From the NCBI GenBank assembly GCA_902774055.1, contig CACYGX010000001.1, positions 62,001-126,000 on the forward strand: a stretch of DNA of 64,000 nucleotides, in the 5' to 3' direction. Positions 59,501 through 64,000 of the stretch are shown here, piece after piece. Both the position numbers and the translations under genes were made by a program. Within the stretch, counting starts at the first letter, position 1. Each line of letters starts with the position of its first letter. The notes under the pieces are model-generated. The model did no database searches and had not been told where the DNA came from. It worked only from the letters and a program-made list of their open reading frames with translations. The stretch comes from an uncultured Bacteroidales bacterium (GTDB lineage Bacteria; Bacteroidota; Bacteroidia; Bacteroidales; Muribaculaceae).

Positions 59501-61383
59501 ACAATGTTGCCACTGTTGATAATGATGGTATGGTTACGGCTTTGGATGATGGGTCGGCTATCATCACCGCTACGACCACCGACGGCAGCAACCTGAGCGC
59601 TTCATGCAATGTGACCGTGGTTAGACCTGTGACGGGCATCACGCTCAATGAAAACAGCCTTGAACTTGTGTTGCCCGAGATGGCGCAACTGATTGCAACC
59701 ATCACGCCCAGTAATTCAACTAACGGTACGTTGCAATGGACGAGCAGCAAATCCTCTGTAGCAAGGGTGGATGCCAACGGACTTGTGACATCAGTAGCGC
59801 CTGGCACGGCAAACATTACAGCCACAACTACCGATGGTACAAGCTTGAGTGCGTCCTGCAGTGTGACGGTGCGACGGCAATATGTGACATCCATTACACT
59901 GAACGAGATTTATCTGGAGATGCATTTGGGCGACACCTTCCAATTATCGGCAGATGTGGCTCCAGAAAATGCTACAAACAAGACGCTGAACTGGTCTTCG
60001 AGCGCAACCTCGGTGGCCAGCGTGGATACAAACGGTCTGGTTACCGCCAAATCAGCCGGAACGGCCATCATCACCGCAAGAGCTGCCGATGGCAGCAATA
60101 TCTCTAAGAGTTGTGTTGTTAATGTACTGCCAGACTATTACATCTCTCTTGATACATTGACCCATATCAGAGGTGAGGCTGCCAACCTGGTTGTTTTACC
60201 AGTGTCTCTGTATAACAAAAATCCCATCTCTGCCATCCAATTTGATGTGAGCTTGCCCTCCTGCATCACCTTTGGCTATCCTGAAATGTGGCTGGACGAT
60301 GATCGGGCTACCCGAAGCCATTCATTGAGTATCAATCAACTCTCCAGTAACTCATATCGAGTGCTGATAGCTTCTTCGACAGCCAAGAACCTCAAGGGAA
60401 ATGATGGCCCGATAGCTCACATGAATATATTAATGAGTAAAACCATAAGTACCACAGGAAATTACTATATTAATATTTCAAATATTATCGCTTCAGAATC
60501 AGATGAGACACAACATATCCTTAATAATTCTAAGGGAGTTGTCCGTTACTATTATATTGTGGGTGATGCCGATGCGGATGCTTCGGTTGATATCGCTGAC
60601 TATATGGCTACTGCAAGCAAGATTCTGGGCCGTTCGCCTTCACCGTTCTATAGTGATGCAGCTGATGTGGACGCGAATTCCAGCATCAACGTGACCGATC
60701 TTGTAGGTATCGCAAACATCTCGCTGGGCATTAAGCCTATCACGTTACGTTATTCACCTCGTCAAGGTTCGGAATTGGATTGTCTGACCTGTGAGCAGCT
60801 TGCTATCGTTGGCGGAGGGGAAGGTGAGGCCACCCTCAATCTGGATGCGGGCTATGATTTCGCTGCCTTCCAAATGGATTTGTCCCTACCACAGGGCATG
60901 ACCCTGAAAGATGCGGTTCTTGGCAACGAGGCCTCCAAACTGCAGTTGACGTGGACGACGTTGCCTGATGGCAAGGTGCGCTTGCTGGCCTCCTCGTTCA
61001 GTGATGCCGAGGTCATGGGCGCATGTCCCGGACTACTGACACTCAAGGTTAAAACTGACGAAAGCTTTGTTGGCTCAAGTATCGGAATAAGTGACATCAC
61101 TTTTGCCGAGCGCAACTTAAACAGCCACAAGTTCGATGACATGGAAGTGGAATATTATGGTACGACCGCAGTCCAAGAAATAGATGGTGCCTCCCGCATT
61201 TATGTCGAGGGCGGCATGATTATCGTTGACACTCCGATGAACGGCAAGGTTGTGGTAAGTGATGTCTCTGGTCACACGAGGGAGTATTCCGTCACCATCG
61301 GTCGTAACGAGATTGCTCCTTGGACCACAGGCATAATGATGATAAAATTCAATAACCAGACATTAAAAATCAACCTGAAATGA
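56527..61383 (+). CDS. Giant BspA-type leucine-rich repeat surface protein with Big_2, cohesin-like and dockerin-like modules
   Basis: A 1618-residue exported protein (ATG at 56527, MNRFNFRTNLLLLLTLLCVP signal peptide). Residues about 65-930 are BspA/LRR_5 repeats of the form IGNYAFYGCSGLTSVTIPNS. Three Big_2 bacterial Ig domains follow (about 945-1200, e.g. VTGISLNVSDKVLNIGETF). A cohesin-like beta-sandwich (about 1203-1340, ISAIQFDVSLPSCITFG), a dockerin-like pair (about 1345-1410, VGDADADASVDIADYMATAS and NSSINVTDLVGIAN), a second cohesin-like domain (about 1415-1550) and a C-terminal beta domain like a type IX sorting signal (MIIVDTPMNGKVVVSDVSG) complete it. BspA proteins bind host or bacterial surfaces. 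Base composition of the repeat region is more AT-rich than the neighbouring genes. The stop overlaps the next gene (ATGA). Confidence 0.87.
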   Translation: MNRFNFRTNLLLLLTLLCVPTALAYDFAVDGIYYNINGTEATVTHDNNFNSYYQGEVLIPETVTYDGTTYTVTCIGNNAFYGCSYLTSVIIPNTVTTIDVEAFRLCTGLSHITIPNSITTIGNSAFVSCISLTSMTIPNSVTRIGNKAFQGCRSLIALDFNAVNCADFSTNDNNPFYNLNLSTVNFGDSVKRIPAYFAQNQTKLVHLNIGNSVTSIGDYAFWYCVGLTDVTIPNSVIEIEDRVFHGCKGLKNVTFGSSIICIGDSAFNSCSGLTSVTIPKSIQRIGYRAFNGCTALDTLNFNAISCANFSSEYYRQPFYYLNISTINLGDSVERIPAYFAQGLKKIKNLLIPNSVTSIGECAFQGCSGLTGDLNIPNSVTSIGNYAFYGCSGLTGDLIIPDSILMIDYGVFRDCSGLTSLTFPSMVTNISSYAFQGCSGLTSVTIPNSVTSIGDYAFQGCSGLTNVTIGNSVTSIGGYAFQGCNGLTGDLTIPNSVTSIGNYAFQECSALQTLNFNAVSCDNFSSAARSRPFYNLNISIINIGNEVEKIPDYFANGLTNLTSVSIGNSVITIGNYAFYGCSGLVSVAIPNTVTSIGVYAFYNCSGLTGDLIIPNSVTSIGNYAFYGCSGLTGDLIIPNSITIIDYGVFEGCSGLTSVTFGNSVSEIGSSAFYGCSGLESVTIPYSLTSIGSYAFQGCSALQTLNFNAVSCSDFSSTASSRPFYNLNISTIYFGDNVERIPAYFAHGLVKLTSVTIPKSVNYIGNYAFQGCSYLQTLNFNAVSCSDFSSLVFDGSKNISTVNIGNSVERIPAFFAYGQTKLSSVAIPNSVTTIGKYAFSGCSALSCVTIPNSVTTIANNAFYSCSGLTGTLTIPTSVTTIGNSAFSGCSSLTSVSSLRPEAVSLPSDAFSSSTYSNAMLKVPVGSYNSYMQTDYWNKFSRICEVDVDDNIMVTGISLNVSDKVLNIGETFGLTATLSPDFATNRTVLWSSSENNVATVDNDGMVTALDDGSAIITATTTDGSNLSASCNVTVVRPVTGITLNENSLELVLPEMAQLIATITPSNSTNGTLQWTSSKSSVARVDANGLVTSVAPGTANITATTTDGTSLSASCSVTVRRQYVTSITLNEIYLEMHLGDTFQLSADVAPENATNKTLNWSSSATSVASVDTNGLVTAKSAGTAIITARAADGSNISKSCVVNVLPDYYISLDTLTHIRGEAANLVVLPVSLYNKNPISAIQFDVSLPSCITFGYPEMWLDDDRATRSHSLSINQLSSNSYRVLIASSTAKNLKGNDGPIAHMNILMSKTISTTGNYYINISNIIASESDETQHILNNSKGVVRYYYIVGDADADASVDIADYMATASKILGRSPSPFYSDAADVDANSSINVTDLVGIANISLGIKPITLRYSPRQGSELDCLTCEQLAIVGGGEGEATLNLDAGYDFAAFQMDLSLPQGMTLKDAVLGNEASKLQLTWTTLPDGKVRLLASSFSDAEVMGACPGLLTLKVKTDESFVGSSIGISDITFAERNLNSHKFDDMEVEYYGTTAVQEIDGASRIYVEGGMIIVDTPMNGKVVVSDVSGHTREYSVTIGRNEIAPWTTGIMMIKFNNQTLKINLK
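58020..58740 (+). repeat. Internal duplication within the leucine-rich repeat region
   Basis: Two stretches of about 110 bases (near 58032-58140 and 58608-58716) are almost identical, with the same CTCTGCGTTGCAAACGCT core and the same TTTCTATAATTTAAATATCT run. A third, more diverged version starts near 58842. They mark recent duplication of repeat blocks and allow copy-number change. Confidence 0.75.
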
Positions 61384-62807
61384 TGAAGATTAGAAAATCT
61401 TTATACTTATTGGGTATTATTTTGGCCTCAGTCCTGTTGGGCAGCCCGTCGGCAGCTGCTGCCGACTATTCGGTTTATCTTGACACGCTTTCGCATATTA
61501 GGGGTATGGCATCGGATGTGTCAGTGATGACCCTTTCGCTGAGTAACATGAACCCGATATCAGGCATCCAGTTTGATGTGACCTTGCCCAGTTGTGTGAC
61601 CTTCGGCTACCCCGAGATGTTGCTTGACGATAACCGCTCGACCCGCAGCCATTCTCTTAGCGTGAACAAACTCAGCGGCTACTCCAACAAGTACCGCGTA
61701 CTTATCGCCTCGTCCACTGCTAAGGCTCTTAAGGGCAATGACGGCCCGTTGGTGAACATGAATATTATTATGAGCAATACAAGTTCATATAACGGATACT
61801 ATTACATCGATGTTTCCAACATCATTGCTTCGGAGTCTGACGAAACGCAACACAACATCAGCAGCACGCGTGGCGTGGTGCGTTACGGCTATATGGTGGG
61901 TGATGCAAACGGTGACGCTACAGTCGATATAGCCGACTATATGGCCACGGCAAGCAAGATCCTTGGTAATTCCCCATCCCCGTTCTACAGTGATGCGGCA
62001 AATGTCAACAACACCGCATCAATAGATGTTTCTGACCTCGTTGGCATTGCGAACATCTCGCTGGGAATAAGGCCAATAACCTACAGGTATGGAAATTCGT
62101 ATGGCTTTTATGCCAATAATTTTTCCGTTGATGGAACACTCTTAAACAGTTGTGAAGGTTCTAGGGATGTCGTTCTTGATGCTCGAGCCACTGGTGATGA
62201 CAGGCTGTATATCGAGGATTTCAGCATCGAACCTGGCGAAACGCTATCAGTGCCAGTCTTGTTGGACAACAATGTAGCCTATGGTGGTCTGCAGACAGAC
62301 CTGTATTTGCCCGATGGATTGAGTGTAGACATGGAAGACGATGAATACATCATAGACTTAACATCACGCAAGGACTATTCTCACTCGCTTTCTTGTTTTG
62401 AACAGGGTGATGGCGCCATAAGGATTTATGTTTCGTCGATGAGCACAGCTGCCTTCTCAGGAAACAGCGGCGCTATTATGACCATCAGCTTGACCGCTTC
62501 CAGTGATTTTCATGGTCCTGCTACTATATCATTAAAAAACACGATCTGTGCCGAGCCCATAGGTACCAAGCATGTGTTGCAAGATGAAACCTGCACCGTG
62601 AACAGTAATTCAAGCGGCGTGATACTGGGAGACGTGGATGACAATGGGAGTGTGGGCATTAGCGACGTTTCGGCGCTCATCGATTACCTGTTAAGCGGTG
62701 ACACTGAAGGCGTTAATCTTGAGGCCGCCGATTGTGACCATAACAACAATGTGGGTATCAGCGATGTGTCGGCGCTCATTGACTTCCTGCTCACTGGCAG
62801 TTGGTAG
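61380..62807 (+). CDS. Secreted cohesin-like/dockerin-like modular protein
   Basis: A 475-residue exported protein (start at 61380 or 61383; signal peptide ends near SAAAA). Layout: cohesin-like domain 1 (about 28-165, ISGIQFDVTLPSCVTFGYPE), an internal dockerin-like pair (about 172-228, VGDANGDATVDIADYMATAS), cohesin-like domain 2 (about 270-410, LSVPVLLDNNVAYGGLQTDL), and a C-terminal dockerin-like pair (about 418-475, LGDVDDNGSVGISDVSALID and NNNVGISDVSALIDFLL). Domain 1 and the first pair match the same part of the upstream gene closely, so they arose by duplication. No enzyme motif. The C-terminal pair is the same kind as in the C10 proteases. Confidence 0.8.
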   Translation: MMKIRKSLYLLGIILASVLLGSPSAAAADYSVYLDTLSHIRGMASDVSVMTLSLSNMNPISGIQFDVTLPSCVTFGYPEMLLDDNRSTRSHSLSVNKLSGYSNKYRVLIASSTAKALKGNDGPLVNMNIIMSNTSSYNGYYYIDVSNIIASESDETQHNISSTRGVVRYGYMVGDANGDATVDIADYMATASKILGNSPSPFYSDAANVNNTASIDVSDLVGIANISLGIRPITYRYGNSYGFYANNFSVDGTLLNSCEGSRDVVLDARATGDDRLYIEDFSIEPGETLSVPVLLDNNVAYGGLQTDLYLPDGLSVDMEDDEYIIDLTSRKDYSHSLSCFEQGDGAIRIYVSSMSTAAFSGNSGAIMTISLTASSDFHGPATISLKNTICAEPIGTKHVLQDETCTVNSNSSGVILGDVDDNGSVGISDVSALIDYLLSGDTEGVNLEAADCDHNNNVGISDVSALIDFLLTGSW

Positions 62808-62848
62808 ATTTACAGTAATAGATTACCCCTGTTTCAAGTTAGTGATAG

Positions 62849-63478
62849 TTAACGGGTGGTGACGCGGGCGGCGGTGTAGAAGTGGGTGGCGTAGTAGTCT
62901 TGACGGAGGTCATCGACACAGACGCCGCGAGATGATGAGGAGTGGATAAACTTGTTGTCCCAGAGGTAAATGCCGACGTGAGAGACGTGGCCATCGCCGC
63001 TGGTGATGAAAAAGACAAGGTCGCCCTCGCGCAGGTCGTCCAGGTCGATGGGTTTGCAGTTCTGCTCAAGCATCTTGGCACTGTTGCGGTGCAGTTTGAT
63101 GCCATAAACCGCTTGAAATACCTCCATAACCATGCCCGAGCAATCGGTCCCCTCACCGCAGGTGTGGGCTGCATAGGCGTATGGGGTGCCGAGCCAGCGT
63201 TTCAGTTCCTTGTACAGGTCTTTGTTTTTTTTGTTGTGTGGCTTGACGTCTAGACGCGCCCACTCGTCGCTCACCAGGCCATGTCCACTGGGCGTGGGTT
63301 TCTTTTTGTCGGTTTGGGTCGATGGGGCATCGTCGGCAGTCGAGCCGGTGCGGTTGCGACGTTCGCTATAGGGACGGTAGGTGTGTGTGTTGTGGCTTGT
63401 GCTGCGGCAAGATACCACAGGCAGCGACAAGAGTATCGCCGCTGCCATGTAGAGTATCTTTTTGCCGTATTTGGTCAT
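62849..63478 (-). CDS. NlpC/P60 (C40) peptidoglycan hydrolase lipoprotein
   Basis: A 209-residue lipoprotein: lipobox LPVVSC (lipidated Cys24), a low-complexity linker (Ser/Thr/Lys-rich, about 25-85) and a C-terminal NlpC/P60 domain with catalytic Cys113 in GTDCSGMV, His167 in VSHVGIYL and the third polar residue His179. Such enzymes cut the D-Glu/diaminopimelate bond in peptide stems. All catalytic residues are present. It is separated from the DUF5606 gene by a heptamer repeat. Confidence 0.9.
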   Translation of the reverse strand: MTKYGKKILYMAAAILLSLPVVSCRSTSHNTHTYRPYSERRNRTGSTADDAPSTQTDKKKPTPSGHGLVSDEWARLDVKPHNKKNKDLYKELKRWLGTPYAYAAHTCGEGTDCSGMVMEVFQAVYGIKLHRNSAKMLEQNCKPIDLDDLREGDLVFFITSGDGHVSHVGIYLWDNKFIHSSSSRGVCVDDLRQDYYATHFYTAARVTTR

Positions 63479-63488
63479 AAAGGAATGA

Positions 63489-63540
63489 TAGTCCTTAGTC
63501 CTTAGTTTTTAGTCCTTAGTCCTTAGTTTAGTCCTTAGTT
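63489..63540. repeat. 7-bp tandem repeat (TAGTCCT type)
   Basis: AGT recurs at 63490, 63497, 63504, 63511, 63518, 63525, then 63530 and 63537: seven-base steps with one five-base step. Units are TAGTCCT or TAGTTTT. The repeat includes the stop codon (TAA, 63528-63530) and the last three sense codons of the DUF5606 gene. Confidence 0.95.
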
Positions 63541-63971
63541 TCTTCGGCGGGTTCTTCGGTTTGTGCCTCTTCCTCTTCAGGCTTTGCTGCGAATTCGGTG
63601 ATACCGGCGTTAACAAGGATGTTATACCAGGAGATGATCTTCTTGATGTCGCTATTGTGAACGCGCTCGTCATCCCAATTCTCCAGCACGTTGTTCATGA
63701 ACTCGTGCAGCTGGTCGGGCGTGGAGAAAGCCTTGGCATCCACGGCCTTTTTGTCATATTTCTTAGCCACATTCTCGAGAACCTGCGACAGGGGTGTGTC
63801 TTCGCCAGTGGTGAAGATGGAGATGTCGCCTAATGACATCGCGCGCTCGCGTGAATGAACGGGGAAACGATGGTGATCGGTCAGACCCTCGACGAGCAGC
63901 ATATTCTTACCATAAGACACGAGTTTGTACAGTCCGGGACGTCCCGAGATGGATAAAATTTCTCTTAACAT
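63528..63971 (-). CDS. DUF5606 domain protein
   Basis: A 147-residue protein of the Bacteroidota-specific DUF5606 family. The start MLREILSISGRPGLYKLVSY and the following GKNMLLVEGLTDHHRFPVHS are the family signature, then a helical region (LSQVLENVAKKYDKKAVDAK, VHNSDIKKIISWYNILV) and an acidic Glu/Thr-rich tail (EEEEAQTEEPAEETKD). Function unknown. Its 3' end lies within a heptamer repeat; the reading frame stops inside the second-last repeat units. Confidence 0.85.
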   Translation of the reverse strand: MLREILSISGRPGLYKLVSYGKNMLLVEGLTDHHRFPVHSRERAMSLGDISIFTTGEDTPLSQVLENVAKKYDKKAVDAKAFSTPDQLHEFMNNVLENWDDERVHNSDIKKIISWYNILVNAGITEFAAKPEEEEAQTEEPAEETKD

Positions 63972-64000
63972 AATTAATAATGTTGATTTAATGTAGTGAT

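Noticed and set aside
1-64000. tRNA, rRNA, CRISPR, insertion sequences, integrases, toxin-antitoxin or phage genes
   Set aside because: I scanned the intergenic regions and the coding products and saw none that I could support.

Overview
The window is a chromosomal segment of a Bacteroidales bacterium, probably of the Muribaculaceae/Prevotellaceae type (inferred; no rRNA is present). The case rests on many promoters of the Bacteroidetes type (TAnnTTTG with an upstream TTG/TTTG), Bacteroidota-specific families (DUF5606, GH92 mannosidases, C10 proteases with dockerin-like tails, BspA-type leucine-rich repeat proteins, type IX secretion-like C-termini) and gene orders such as recJ-recQ, ftsK-lolA and dxs-trkA-trkH. 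I see no tRNA, rRNA, CRISPR array, insertion sequence or phage gene.

Region by region: 1-2325 holds the recJ 3' end overlapping recQ. 2491-4677 is a secreted protein with SusE/SusF-like modules and a type IX-like tail. 5055-7936 is korAB (2-oxoacid:ferredoxin oxidoreductase). 7943-12158 (minus) is ftsK, a LolA-like carrier and a DUF445 membrane protein, with a perfectly phased 9-bp tandem repeat between ftsK and lolA. 12373-17333 (minus) is an operon of an unannotated 57-residue membrane protein, dxs, trkA and trkH. 17632-23120 holds three paralogous C10 cysteine proteases with dockerin-like tails, with a 360-bp inverted-repeat-bounded, hairpin-rich non-coding element between two of them. 23407-24579 is an iron-type alcohol dehydrogenase, followed by a possible small RNA.

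24944-30864 (minus) looks like one operon: SatD-like regulator, DUF3307 protein and two GH92 alpha-mannosidases. Upstream lie four copies of a 16-bp palindrome, one on the predicted -33 element. 31188-37984 carries a DPP5-like peptidase, a DUF2284 protein that may be leaderless, a small DMT-type membrane protein, an AraC regulator, a membrane phosphoesterase and a DEAD-box helicase. 38055-43864 has class III fructose-bisphosphatase, an OmpA lipoprotein and a class II (B12-dependent) ribonucleotide reductase. 43978-49400 has a YwqG-like protein, a GH29 fucosidase with a CvfB-like protein, an RsiV-like lipoprotein, rsmG and an MBL hydrolase. 49515-51954 (minus) is an ECF sigma/anti-sigma/periplasmic protein/outer-membrane barrel operon. 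52015-56395 has an unknown secreted protein, rlmH, and the operon nadC-DAHP synthase/chorismate mutase-SDR. 56527-62807 encodes a 1618-residue BspA/Big_2/cohesin-like protein overlapping a second protein with the same cohesin-like/dockerin-like modules. 62849-63971 holds a C40 peptidase and a DUF5606 protein with a heptamer repeat between them.

The strongest themes for a second look are the shared dockerin-like and cohesin-like modules (an extracellular protease/adhesin assembly hypothesis), the phased operator array, the inverted-repeat element, and three unrelated short-period tandem repeats at gene junctions.
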